NCBI RefSeq assembly: GCF_900168125.1
Contig: NZ_FUZF01000023.1
Span: forward strand, 30,505 to 94,504
Source of the DNA: Sphingobacterium nematocida
GTDB lineage: Bacteria; Bacteroidota; Bacteroidia; Sphingobacteriales; Sphingobacteriaceae
Direction: 5' to 3'
DNA: 64,000 nt
The notes beneath the pieces are model-generated. The model did no database searches, was not told where the DNA came from, and saw only the letters and a list, made by a program, of their open reading frames with translations. Positions 43,206-53,100 of the stretch are shown here, piece by piece. Both the position numbers and the translations under genes were made by a program. The first letter of the stretch is position 1; the number at the start of each line of letters is the position of its first letter.

Positions 43206-44429
43206 CTACTCTTCGTAGTAATTTAAATCTTTATCAAAACTTTCCTCAAGTCGTGTTAAGGCATAAATGGCTATTCCTGTCAGCAGGACCAAAGTAACCA
43301 TTGCCGCCACGACTATCCCCCATACACCAACTAGATAGCCATACAATAAAGTAGAAGGTATGAGAGCTCCTCTGACGAAATTCGGAGCAGTAGTAGCAAC
43401 CGTTGCTCTCAGGTTGGTACCGAACTGTTCTGCGGCGATAGTTACAAACGTAGCCCAATAGCCCACACCAATTCCCATAAAAAATGCAAGGAATATAAAT
43501 TGTTGTTCTCCAATCCCTTCACTATTCAAATACCAAAGGCACGATATTAAAATTAGTATTTGACATAAAAAAACAACTTTTTTTCTAGATTTAAGCCACT
43601 GAGCCAACAGCCCCGCTATAAAGTCTCCAAATGAGATACCTAAATAGGTAAACATTACACCTTTTCCAGCACTCAATGTATTTGGAGCACCCAATGCAGC
43701 TCCAATCTCAGGAGCTTGTGTAACTAGAACCCCAACTACAAACCAAATAGGCAGACCGATACACAGGCAATATATGTAGCGCTTAATCCGATCTAAACTA
43801 GAAAACAACAACCGAATACTTCCTTTTCTCACATGGTTGCTTTCAGCAGATTGTGCAAAGAGTCCTGACTCAAATGTCCCTACGCGCATTAACAATAACA
43901 GTAGCCCCATCCCTCCTCCTACAAAGTAGGCCGTACGCCAATCAAACCATTCCGAAACGAAATAGGCAAGAATAGCTCCTAACACCCCGACACCAGCGAC
44001 CAGCATAGTGCCATACCCCCTTTTACTGCGATGCATCGACTCACTTACTAGCGTAATACCTGCACCTAACTCTCCTGCCAATCCTACCCCTGCAATAAAT
44101 CTAACAATACCATAAGTGGTCACATCATGGACAAACCCATTGTATATATTAGCCAACGAATACAATAGAATAGAGCCAAATAACACTTTAATACGACCAT
44201 ACTTATCTGCCAATACGCCCCATATCAAACCTCCCAATAATAAACCTCCCATTTGCATATTCAACACGAACTCCCCCTCCACTCGCATCAATTCTTCGGG
44301 AATACCAATATCCTGAAAGGAGCGTACCCGAACAATAGAAAAAATAATCAAGTCATAGATATCTACGAAATAACCTAATGAGGCTACCATAATCAACAAC
44401 CACGTATTCTTTTTACGACTAGAGTCCAT
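43206..44429 (-). CDS. MFS transporter (metabolite:H+ symporter-like)
   Basis: This 407-residue protein has 12 hydrophobic spans and the MFS signature in the loop after the second helix (GGLIWGVLADKYGRIKVLFG). It also has RFIAGVGLAGELGAGITLV in helix 4, characteristic of the sugar/metabolite porter branch. The substrate is not predictable, though organic acids or sugars are typical. It is divergent from a small operon at 44575 and convergent with the Cys-rich gene. It stands alone. Confidence 0.8.
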   Translation of the reverse strand: MDSSRKKNTWLLIMVASLGYFVDIYDLIIFSIVRVRSFQDIGIPEELMRVEGEFVLNMQMGGLLLGGLIWGVLADKYGRIKVLFGSILLYSLANIYNGFVHDVTTYGIVRFIAGVGLAGELGAGITLVSESMHRSKRGYGTMLVAGVGVLGAILAYFVSEWFDWRTAYFVGGGMGLLLLLMRVGTFESGLFAQSAESNHVRKGSIRLLFSSLDRIKRYIYCLCIGLPIWFVVGVLVTQAPEIGAALGAPNTLSAGKGVMFTYLGISFGDFIAGLLAQWLKSRKKVVFLCQILILISCLWYLNSEGIGEQQFIFLAFFMGIGVGYWATFVTIAAEQFGTNLRATVATTAPNFVRGALIPSTLLYGYLVGVWGIVVAAMVTLVLLTGIAIYALTRLEESFDKDLNYYEE

Positions 44430-44561
44430 AAGGTTTTTTATCTAAAATAAAGGCAACTATTCTTTAAGTCACAAAACGGTTAAATTTCATGTAATTTACT
44501 ACAGAAAATCATTTTATACAACATATTGCTTCTATTTGGTTTTTTAAAGCCTTATAAATTG

Positions 44562-44569
44562 TACTTTTG
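44562..44569 (+). promoter_or_regulatory. -7 box of the DUF4442-SCO-cytochrome operon
   Basis: TACTTTTG matches TAnnTTTG and ends 5 nt before the ATG at 44575, implying a leaderless mRNA. A TTTG lies 23 nt upstream (44535-44538). Confidence 0.55.
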
Positions 44570-44574
44570 TTAAT

Positions 44575-45084
44575 ATGAAGTTAAAACCTTCTTCACTTAA
44601 GTGGTTACTACGATTTTATCCACCTTTCTTTTTTCAAAGGATATGGATAAAACAAGTCCATAAGGGCTTTAAGGGGATTGATGTCAAAATATACAAAAGC
44701 TCTTTGAATATAAATTCAAACAAGACCGTATTCGGTGGAACAATTTTCTCCGCACTGGATCCGGTACACTCCATCCTTTTGGATCAAATATTCCAAGCAA
44801 ATGGGTTAAAAAGAACCGTAGCTTGGTTAAAATCTGCCCGTATCGAATACCTCAAGCCAGGAAGGACCGACCTCAGCTACTCCCTATATCTAGAAGATGA
44901 AGAGATCGCTGAAGCCTTTGATGAAATAAAAAGACGGGGTAAAGTTATAAAAACCTTTTCTACAGCTGTCTTTGACAAAAATGGTGTCAAATGCGCCGTA
45001 TGCCACAATGAAATCTATATTAGGAATCTGGACTTTACTTTTGAAAGAAAGTCTATAAATGTACCTCTTGAAAAAAACTTATAA
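44575..45084 (+). CDS. DUF4442 protein (hotdog fold, possible acyl-CoA thioesterase)
   Basis: This 169-residue protein has an N-terminal helix and a hotdog-like core with TVFGGTIFSALDPVHSILLD, which matches the DUF4442/PaaI-related family. Family members are presumed thioesterases acting on acyl-CoA, but the activity is rarely tested. It starts immediately after a -7 box and is the first gene of a four-gene row. A lipoprotein gene begins 13 nt downstream. Confidence 0.78.
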   Translation: MKLKPSSLKWLLRFYPPFFFQRIWIKQVHKGFKGIDVKIYKSSLNINSNKTVFGGTIFSALDPVHSILLDQIFQANGLKRTVAWLKSARIEYLKPGRTDLSYSLYLEDEEIAEAFDEIKRRGKVIKTFSTAVFDKNGVKCAVCHNEIYIRNLDFTFERKSINVPLEKNL

Positions 45085-45096
45085 AAAACGAATCGT

Positions 45097-45525
45097 ATGA
45101 AAAAAATTTTTTATCTACTATCAGCAAGTGTAATTTTACTAGGATCTTGCCAACAACAGGCGACGAAGGAAGCGGTCAAACATCAACAGCTTTCCGAAGA
45201 AGCAATAACAATTCATGATGAGATCATGCCGCAAATTGCTCACTTTGATAAGACTACCGTTAAAATAGATTCTATTTTAGGAAATTTAGGCCAAATTTTA
45301 AAAAAGGATGCAAAGGCAGATACAGCACTTATTAAGACAGACCTCATTACGTTGAAAAGCAATTTAGAAGCGGCTACAGACAATATGATGACTTGGATGA
45401 AAGAATATACTCCAGACAGTACGGATGTAGCTTACCAACAAGCAGAAATCGAAAAAATAAGAGCTATGAAAAAACAATTTGAAGATGTGTCTTTAGAGAG
45501 CAACAAAAAATTGGGCAAACTTTAA
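45097..45525 (+). CDS. Helical lipoprotein, unknown function
   Basis: This 142-residue lipoprotein has a signal ending LLGSC with Cys at 18. The mature part is almost wholly helical, with heptads around 50-85 and 120-140. A single Met-rich stretch (DNMMTWMKEY) lies between. It has no enzyme motif. It sits 9 nt upstream of a SCO copper protein and cytochrome c, so a role near the respiratory chain or copper handling is possible. I do not recognise the family. Confidence 0.78.
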   Translation: MKKIFYLLSASVILLGSCQQQATKEAVKHQQLSEEAITIHDEIMPQIAHFDKTTVKIDSILGNLGQILKKDAKADTALIKTDLITLKSNLEAATDNMMTWMKEYTPDSTDVAYQQAEIEKIRAMKKQFEDVSLESNKKLGKL

Positions 45526-45533
45526 TTTCAAAT

Positions 45534-46145
45534 ATGATTAGATCGTTATTTTGTGCAGCAGCCTGTATGTTAACTCTTGGGGCGTGCCAATCCACATCAA
45601 AAAGGCTCCCTATTATCGGGGAGCGTGAAGTAGTTCAAGGAGACACCATTTATCCTACGATTCCAAGCTTCCAATTTTTGAATCAGGATAGCGTAATGTT
45701 GTCTGATAAATTCTTTGACAACAAAATCTACGTTGCTAATTTCTTTTTCACACATTGTCCCAGCATTTGCCCGACAATGCAAAGAAATCTTTTAAAGGCT
45801 TATCAAAAGTATAAAAAAGATGATAGAGTAGCCTTCCTTTCTCATAGCATCGATTTTAAATATGATCAACCTTATGTACTGAAATCTTATGCCACAAAAC
45901 TGGGTGTAGACAATGATCAATGGCAATTTGTTACAGGATCGAAAGCAGATATTTATGGCCTTTCGGATAAGTATCTGGTATATACCAAAGAAGATGCATC
46001 TGTGCCCGGAGGATACGATCATTCAGGCTATTTAGTGCTTATCGATCACGACAAAAGAATTCGTGGTGCTTATGATGGTACGAACGAGGAAGAAGTTCAA
46101 AAGTTACTAACCGACATGGACATACTCCTTCAAGAGTACAAATAA
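45534..46145 (+). CDS. SCO1/SenC family copper-binding lipoprotein
   Basis: This 203-residue thioredoxin-fold protein has a lipoprotein signal ending LGAC and the copper-binding pair C75-P-S-I-C79 in FFTHCPSICPTM. The later His, in GGYDHSGYLV, is the third ligand. SCO proteins deliver copper to the Cu-A site of cytochrome oxidases. It is followed one nucleotide later by a cytochrome c gene. No oxidase subunit is present in the window, so the target lies elsewhere. Confidence 0.88.
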   Translation: MIRSLFCAAACMLTLGACQSTSKRLPIIGEREVVQGDTIYPTIPSFQFLNQDSVMLSDKFFDNKIYVANFFFTHCPSICPTMQRNLLKAYQKYKKDDRVAFLSHSIDFKYDQPYVLKSYATKLGVDNDQWQFVTGSKADIYGLSDKYLVYTKEDASVPGGYDHSGYLVLIDHDKRIRGAYDGTNEEEVQKLLTDMDILLQEYK

Positions 46146-46146
46146 T

Positions 46147-46575
46147 ATGCGCTTGTTCAAAATACTCATTGTTATTGGTATGACGGTAGTAAGCTTAGCT
46201 TATCTAGCGTCATGCCATTCCAACCTTAATATAAAGACCGCTCAATATGCGGTCAATGGGCAAAAGTTGTATGTAGCAAACTGTCAAAATTGCCATGGCG
46301 CAAGTGGTGAAGGCCTTGGCAAACTTTATCCTCCGCTGACCGATGCCTCTTTTTTTGAAAGAAACCGAGAGCAGTTAAGTTGTATTGTGCGTAATGGTAT
46401 GCAGGGAGAAATTACAATAAACGGCGAAAAATTTAATGAAAAGATGCCTCCTAACCCGCACCTTACAGAATTGGACATAGCTTATATTCTAACCTATATC
46501 ACCACCAATTTTGCCAAAGAAGATTCCATTTATTCACACGAAGAAGTGCAGCGCGCCTTAAAAAACTGTAAATAA
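46147..46575 (+). CDS. Single-heme cytochrome c lipoprotein
   Basis: This 142-residue protein has a lipoprotein signal ending in Cys at 23 and one heme c site C46-Q-N-C49-H50. The distal axial Met is M100 in NEKMPPNPHL. It is the c-type cytochrome fold of soluble or anchored electron carriers. It begins one nucleotide after the SCO stop and ends the four-gene row. An electron donor to a copper oxidase fits the neighbours. Confidence 0.88.
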   Translation: MRLFKILIVIGMTVVSLAYLASCHSNLNIKTAQYAVNGQKLYVANCQNCHGASGEGLGKLYPPLTDASFFERNREQLSCIVRNGMQGEITINGEKFNEKMPPNPHLTELDIAYILTYITTNFAKEDSIYSHEEVQRALKNCK

Positions 46576-46653
46576 AGATTTTTCGCTAGTATCAGTTCGA
46601 TCTATTTCATTTTATTTGCGCAGGGGGCTCATCACACAGCTTAAACTCCATCA

Positions 46654-46860
46654 AACTTTCATAATCCGCCAGTTGGCGGATCACCAACAGGTATGGACCG
46701 AACCAGATTGTATCGGGTGAGCTCATGAATACCAACAATAAAGAAAAATGTTATGAAAAAGCTCTTGATGGCCTTAAAGAAAAAAAACTTTCAAAAAAAA
46801 AGGTTTTCAAACGGGGAGAATGAAAACCTTTACTAACCAATTATAAACCTAAATTATGAT
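46654..46860 (+). repeat. Dispersed intergenic repeat, most complete copy
   Basis: The gap 46576-47038 contains this element. In order it has AACTTTCATAATCC, a REP-like palindrome ATCCGCCAGTTGGCGGAT (46664-46681), a GGTGAGCTCATGAATACC stretch, TTATGAAAAAGCTCTTGATG, a T-poor A-rich stretch, a GGGGAG-loop hairpin (46799-46831) and an ACCAATTATAAACC box (46836-46849). Pieces in the same order recur at 58750-58872 and 58940-59085. After the repeat (46861-47020) I see nothing. Two tiny overlapping ORFs in it are described in the findings. Confidence 0.7.
46799..46831 (+). other. Hairpin with GGGGAG loop, copy 1
   Basis: AAAGGTTTTCA pairs perfectly with TGAAAACCTTT. The 11-nt loop AACGGGGAGAA has its core in common with the loop at 59031-59045, while the stems are unrelated. 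Confidence 0.65.
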
Positions 46861-47023
46861 ACCACAAAGATAAGTGTATATCTAACACTTGTCAATACCT
46901 TTCTTAAGAATTAACAATTTCTTAACACAGAACTCCTCAATCAACATTTCTTAGAAGAGGTTACACTCTTAGGAAACCTTATTTTATAACAAGATTTTGA
47001 CATTTTTATTGGCTTTCAATCAT

Positions 47024-47031
47024 TAAATTTG
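47024..47031 (+). promoter_or_regulatory. -7 box of the TetR-efflux operon
   Basis: TAAATTTG matches TAnnTTTG and ends 7 nt before the ATG at 47039. A palindrome TGAACGTTCA (47040-47049) overlaps the start codon and could be a repressor site. Confidence 0.55.
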
Positions 47032-47038
47032 CAACCGA

Positions 47039-47635
47039 ATGAACGTTCAATTTACAGATAAGATAGCGTGTATTTTTAGACATACACTAGCACTCATTAA
47101 AGAAAACGGGTTCCACGGAACACCTATGAGTATGATTGCAAAGCACTCAGACGTAGCAATCGGTACTATTTACCACTACTTTCCTTCTAAAGAAAATCTG
47201 ATTGTCGAGCTCTTTTTCTATTGCAAAACGAAAATCAATGCATTTATATTTAGAGATATAAATCAAGAAAGTTCTTACAAAGAACAATTTGCCTTTGTAT
47301 TGCAACGATTCTGTGCTTTTCAGATTGAAAACACTGATATTTTCAGTTTTCTAGAACAGTTCTACAACTCCCCTTTTAATGAACTGGCACATAATCAGCA
47401 AGCAGCAGATCATTACGAAGAAAACAATCTTATCGATTTTCTGTTGAAAGGAATGGAGATCAATCAAATAAGAAAAATAGATGTACATATCATAGCAGCA
47501 GCTTATATAGGGGCGGCTGTCACATTCTCAAAGTCAGTGATTTATGGAAAACTTCAATTTAATCAACAGCATTTAGATGAATTAATAGAAATTATTTGGA
47601 ACGGTGTAAAACAAGAAAATGAATATGAATTATAA
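47039..47635 (+). CDS. TetR/AcrR family transcriptional regulator
   Basis: This 198-residue repressor has an N-terminal helix-turn-helix (GFHGTPMSMIAKHSDVAIGT then IYHYFPSKENLI) typical of TetR. The ligand domain has no named family. It is the first gene of an efflux operon and overlaps the next gene by 17 nt, so it should repress its own operon and release it when a toxic compound binds. The start sits 7 nt after a -7 box, so the mRNA may be leaderless. Confidence 0.88.
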   Translation: MNVQFTDKIACIFRHTLALIKENGFHGTPMSMIAKHSDVAIGTIYHYFPSKENLIVELFFYCKTKINAFIFRDINQESSYKEQFAFVLQRFCAFQIENTDIFSFLEQFYNSPFNELAHNQQAADHYEENNLIDFLLKGMEINQIRKIDVHIIAAAYIGAAVTFSKSVIYGKLQFNQQHLDELIEIIWNGVKQENEYEL

Positions 47636-48953
47636 TTTTAGGAAGATAGTATCCCTTGCTTTTCTTACTATTTTTGGCTGCAGTGCCTCTTTTGCTCAAC
47701 AGTCAACACTTAGTAGTAATGCAACATTAGACGATTTAATTAATTATGCGTTGCGTAATAAAATTGAAATTAAACAAGCACAAATTGATAAGGAAATCGG
47801 TGAACGAGAAATTGCTTCAGCTTTATCAGGTTGGTTTCCGCAAATAAGTGCGAATGGAAGTATAAGCCATGCTATGCAATTGCCCACAACGAACTTTAAT
47901 GGCTCAAACATCACACTGGGACAGCGAAACAATAGTGCATTGACTTTTCAGGCAGACCAAGCATTGATCAGTCCTCAATTGTTTCAGGCATCGAAAGCAT
48001 CCAAGTATGTGCGCCAACAGAACAACCTTAATGAAGAATCTACAAAGATAAATACTGTCGTAGATGTTAGTAAAGCGTACTATGACATACTAACTAGCGA
48101 AGAACAGATCAAGATAATTAACGAGAATATCTTACGATTAGAACGTCAATTTACAGAAGCTAATGCACGTTATGAGGTAGGACTTGTTGACAAAACAGAT
48201 TTCAAAAGGGCTCAGATCTCCTTAAACAATGCTAAGGCAGATTTAAAGACTGCTTCGGAAAATAGAAAATACAAGTACGATTATATGAAATTATTACTTG
48301 CAATTCCTACAGCACAACCTATCTCATTGTCCTTTGCAAATCAGAGCTTGGAAAGCAATATTTTGTTAGATACGACGGAATTATTACAAATAGCAAACCG
48401 GGTTGAGTATAAGCAAATCGAAAACATAAAAGCAATACAGCAGTTAAATACCCAATATCAAAAATGGAATTTCTTGCCCAAGGTGAGTGCTTATGCCAAC
48501 TACGCAATGAATTATAGAAATGATAGCTTTTCAAATCTATACAAAGATAACTTTCCAGGATCCAATGTGGGTTTAACCCTATCTGTCCCTATTTTTACAG
48601 GAACAAAGAGAATCCAAGAGATAAAAAAATCGGAACTACAGGAAGAACGGATTGCATTAGATCTCCAAAATCTAGAGAACCAGATCAGTACAGAGTACTC
48701 TGCTGCTATGGCAAACTATAGAGCCAATATGAATGAATGGCGCAACGGGAAAGATAATATGGAGCTTTCAGAAGAAGTATATAACACCATTAAACTACAG
48801 TACGATGCTGGTGTAAAAACTTACTTGGAATTAATGACTGCCGAGACTGATTTGAAAACCTCGCAATTGAACTATCTGAACTCGCTTTATGCTGTCTTGT
48901 CGAGCAAACTAGACATACAAAAAGCCTTAGGCACAGTAGAAATTAACAAATAA
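47619..48953 (+). CDS. TolC family outer membrane channel
   Basis: This 444-residue protein has a signal peptide ending SASFAQQ and two OEP repeats of long helices that form the TolC tunnel. The start could be either ATG, at 47619 or 47625, both inside the regulator gene. The overlap suggests coupled translation. It is the outer-membrane part of a tripartite pump with the two genes that follow. Confidence 0.88.
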   Translation: MNMNYNFRKIVSLAFLTIFGCSASFAQQSTLSSNATLDDLINYALRNKIEIKQAQIDKEIGEREIASALSGWFPQISANGSISHAMQLPTTNFNGSNITLGQRNNSALTFQADQALISPQLFQASKASKYVRQQNNLNEESTKINTVVDVSKAYYDILTSEEQIKIINENILRLERQFTEANARYEVGLVDKTDFKRAQISLNNAKADLKTASENRKYKYDYMKLLLAIPTAQPISLSFANQSLESNILLDTTELLQIANRVEYKQIENIKAIQQLNTQYQKWNFLPKVSAYANYAMNYRNDSFSNLYKDNFPGSNVGLTLSVPIFTGTKRIQEIKKSELQEERIALDLQNLENQISTEYSAAMANYRANMNEWRNGKDNMELSEEVYNTIKLQYDAGVKTYLELMTAETDLKTSQLNYLNSLYAVLSSKLDIQKALGTVEINK

Positions 48954-48985
48954 TACAACCTCACTAACAAAGAAAATATAACGTC

Positions 48986-50119
48986 ATGAATAAAAATCAA
49001 TTACTTTCGGCCTTACTTATCGGTTCTGGATTGTTATGGCAATCTTGCGGTTCTAAAGATAACAAATCCAAAGGAGCTCCGGGACAACAAGCAGAGATGG
49101 CAACACCGGTTTCTTCCGCTGTCGTAGGTAAAGAAATTGTATCAGGATTGAAGAGCTACCCGGCAAATGTGGTTCCATTACAGGAAACAGAAATTAGAGC
49201 TGAGGTAACAGGATATATAACCAATATTTTTGTTGCGGATGGTGCTTTTGTAAGTAAAGGACAACGTCTTTATGAAATCGATAGGATACGCTACCAGGCG
49301 GCGGTCGACCAAGCAAAAGCCAACCTAGAAATTGCGAAAGCTAACCTAGATCGCGTACAGAAAGATTTACAACGCTATCAAACATTGGCAGAGAAAGACG
49401 CTATCGCCAAACAGACACTAGACTACGCGTTGACAGATGTAAACAATCAAAAAGCGCAAGTGCAAGCCGCAGAGGCAGCACTAACTACTGCCCGCACCAA
49501 TTTACAACGCTCTGTAATCGTAGCGCCGTTTTCAGGTAATATCGGTATATCGCAAGTTCGTAATGGTGCATTGGTTAATGCTGGTACTACACTGTTAAAT
49601 ACAGTATCCTCTACCAACCCAATTGCTATCGAGTTTCAAATTAATGAAAAAGATATCCCGGAATTTACAAAACTTCAGGGAGGAAACTCGTCAACACAAA
49701 TCTATGTATCTATGCCAGACGGCAGCCGCTATGAAGATGCAGGAAGAATAGTAACAATAGATAGAGCCGTAGACAGTCAAACAGGAACCTTGAAAGTCAG
49801 GGCATCTTTCTCCAACGGAACAAATGCACTTAGGGCAGGAATGAACACCACATTAAATGTAGAGAGTACATCGACACAAGAAGAACTAGTAATTCCTTAC
49901 AAAGCGGTATTTGAGCAATTAGGAACATTTAATGTGTATACTATCAACGACAGTAGCAAAGTTGAATTGAAACAGATTGTACTTGGTCACAAAATAAACG
50001 ACAAAATTGTTGTAAGCTCAGGGCTTGAAGCAGGTCAAAAAATTGTGGTTGATGGAGCAGCATCCTTAAAGCCAGGAGCTAAAGTTGCCGAGAACAATGT
50101 AGAAAATAAACAAAAATAA
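48986..50119 (+). CDS. Efflux RND periplasmic adaptor (AcrA/MexE-type lipoprotein)
   Basis: This 377-residue adaptor has a lipoprotein signal ending WQSC with Cys at 21. A lipoyl half (ITNIFVADGAFVSKGQRLYEI), an alpha-hairpin (about 100-170) and a second lipoyl half (VAPFSGNIGISQVRNGALV) follow. A beta-barrel and membrane-proximal domain end it. It is of the hydrophobe/amphiphile (AcrA) class, unlike the metal type at 14.4 kb. It lies 32 nt after the channel gene. Confidence 0.88.
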   Translation: MNKNQLLSALLIGSGLLWQSCGSKDNKSKGAPGQQAEMATPVSSAVVGKEIVSGLKSYPANVVPLQETEIRAEVTGYITNIFVADGAFVSKGQRLYEIDRIRYQAAVDQAKANLEIAKANLDRVQKDLQRYQTLAEKDAIAKQTLDYALTDVNNQKAQVQAAEAALTTARTNLQRSVIVAPFSGNIGISQVRNGALVNAGTTLLNTVSSTNPIAIEFQINEKDIPEFTKLQGGNSSTQIYVSMPDGSRYEDAGRIVTIDRAVDSQTGTLKVRASFSNGTNALRAGMNTTLNVESTSTQEELVIPYKAVFEQLGTFNVYTINDSSKVELKQIVLGHKINDKIVVSSGLEAGQKIVVDGAASLKPGAKVAENNVENKQK

Positions 50120-50143
50120 TTGCTAGACGCTAAATAAATAATA

Positions 50144-53100
50144 ATGATATCAGAAGTATTTATTAAAAGGCCAATAACGGCGATGGTTATATCCATCCTG
50201 ATCACCATCGTTGGTGTGATTGCCGTTTCGACATTGCCTATCAGTCAATACCCCTCCATCGCTCCACCTACAGTTACCGTAACGGCCAACTATACTGGAG
50301 CAGATGCGCAGACCGTAGAACAAACAGTAACTACACCAATAGAGAGTCAAATCAATGGTACTCCTGGAATGATCTATATGTCTTCCAACAGTACATCAAA
50401 TGGTCAATCACAAATTACAGTAACATTTGAAGTTGGCACAGACATCGATATTGCTACTTTGGACGTCCAAAACAGGGTAGGTATTGCCGAGCCAGCTTTA
50501 CCAGAGGCTGTCCGTCGTTTGGGTGTTACTACACGTAAGGCCAACACGGATATCTTGATGTTGGTATCCCTCGTTTCGCCGAAAGGAACCCGAGATGATA
50601 AATTCTTGTCCAACTACGCCAACCTTTATATTAAAGATGCGATAATGCGTGTCAAAGGAGTAGGTGATGTTACTGCATTTGGTCAACCGTTTTCTATGCG
50701 TGTGTGGTTAGATGCAAACAAACTTGCCAACTTAAAAATGACTCCTTCGGATGTTTCTTCAGCCATAGCCGAACAAAACATACGTATCCCAGGAGGAAGT
50801 GTTGGTGGTAAACCACAAGAGTCGTCAACAGTATTTGAATACCCTGTAATCACAGATTCAGACCTTTCAGAAGTGGAAGATTTTGAAAACATCGTTGTGA
50901 AAACAAATCAAGATGGTTCTATTGTATTGTTAAAAGATGTAGCTCGCGTTGAACTAGGGCAATTTAATTATGGTACGTCGACCAAAGTAAATGGTATGGT
51001 ATCAACCGGTATGATGATCAGTCAGACTCCGGGAGGTAATGCCGTAGAAACTGCTGAAGGTATCTTTTCATCACTCGAAAAACTAAAAAAATCCTTCCCC
51101 GAAGATGTTGATTATGTCATCGGTTACGAAACGGTTTCTGTAGTAAATGCATCCATCGAGTCGGTGATCCATACCTTGATAGAAGCCCTATTGTTGGTAA
51201 CGTTGGTCGTTTTCTTCTTCCTACAGAGCTGGAGAGCTACGCTAATTCCAGTACTTGCTATTCCTGTATCTATTGTAGGTACCTTTATCTTCTTCCTCGC
51301 ATTTGGATTCTCGATCAACAACCTGACGATGCTCGCCTTTGTATTGGCCATCGGTATAGTTGTGGATGATGCTATCGTTGTTGTGGAGGCCGTACAGCAC
51401 TATATAGATAACTATAAGATGAGCGCAAAAGAAGCGACTATGCGAGCTATGAAAGACATTACAGCTCCAGTAATCGCTATTGCGTTAATTCTATCAGCAG
51501 TATTCGTGCCCGTAGGTTTTATACCGGGAATGGTAGGTAAATTGTACCAACAATTTGCGATTACGATTGCCGTTTCGGTAATGCTTTCTGCCTTTATAGC
51601 CTTGACATTGACACCAGCTCTCTGTTCTATAATGCTTAAGCCGACTTCAGTCACAAAAGACTCCAGAGGCCTAAACAAATTCTTCTACAAATTTAACTTG
51701 TGGTTTGAAAAAGTAACTTATTCCTATTCTAAAGGTGTTAAAAAAGCGATTAAAGCGACTCCATTAGTACTGATCGTATTACTATGTATATTTATTGGTA
51801 CGGGATGGATGTTCCAGGTCAAGCCTACAGGTTTTATACCTTCAGAGGATGGGGGAATGTTTTTTGCCGGTGTTACCTTGCCAGAAGGTTCTTCTTCAGC
51901 ACGAACAGACGCTGTATTGGAAGAACTGGAAAAAGAATTCTTAAAAGAATTCCCGGAAATAAAATATGTAACATCCATCTCTGGTATCAATATCTTAAAT
52001 AGAGCATTTAAACCCAACGGTGCTACACTATTCGTATCGCTAAAACCATGGAAAGATCGGAAACGTACTGTGAATGAAATCACAGGTACCATCATGAAGA
52101 AATACGCACAATATAGTAAAGCAAGGGTATTAGCAGTTACACCTCCTGCTATTCCTGGTCTAGGTGCTTCTGGTGGTTTCTCGCTACAAATTCAAGATCT
52201 ACAGACCGTAGATATTAAACAGTTTGAGGCGACCGTTGGTAAATTCTTAATGGCAGCCAATCAGCGTCCTGAAATAGGAATGGCCTATACCCTATTTAAC
52301 TCCAACTCGCCAAACTATAAGCTGGAAGTAAACCGCGAACAAGCAAAACGAATGGGGGTACCAATTTCAAGTATATATGCTACTATTTCATCATATCTAG
52401 GTAGCAGCTATGTGAACGATTTCACCAAATATGGCCGTAACTTCCGTGTTGTAACACAAGCAGATGTTGGTTATAGAATGGGGATCGACGATATCAACAA
52501 ACTATATGTAAATAATGTTCAAGGTAATCCCGTTCCTTTAGGAACTTTGGTCAGCTATGAACTGATCACTATGCCGTCTTTGATCAATCACTATAACATA
52601 TTCCGTGCTATAGATATTTCTGGTGGCGCTGCTCCTGGCTACAGCTCGGGGGATGTGATCAAGGCACTAGAGGAAGTCGCAGCACAGACTCTTCCTGCTG
52701 GATACGATTATCAGTTCTCCGGACTGACATTACAGGAGAAACAATCGGGCTCTAAGACATTACAGATTTTTGCGCTGTGTATCCTATTTGTATTCTTGTT
52801 GCTAGCATCACTTTATGAGAGTTGGTCGGTACCATTTTCAATCTTGCTATCCGTTCCTTTGGGTATATTCGGAGCGATATTAACGTTAATGTTTATTCCG
52901 CAGCTCGACAATAACATCTTTGCACAGATTGGTCTCGTTACTATCATTGGTTTGGCAGCCAAAAATGCTATTTTGATCGTAGAATTTGCAAAAGAACGGG
53001 TAGACATCGGTATGAATCTTATTGAAGCGACACTAGATGCTGTTAAACTTCGTCTCCGTCCAATTATCATGACGTCGCTCGCATTTATCTTAGGTATTAT

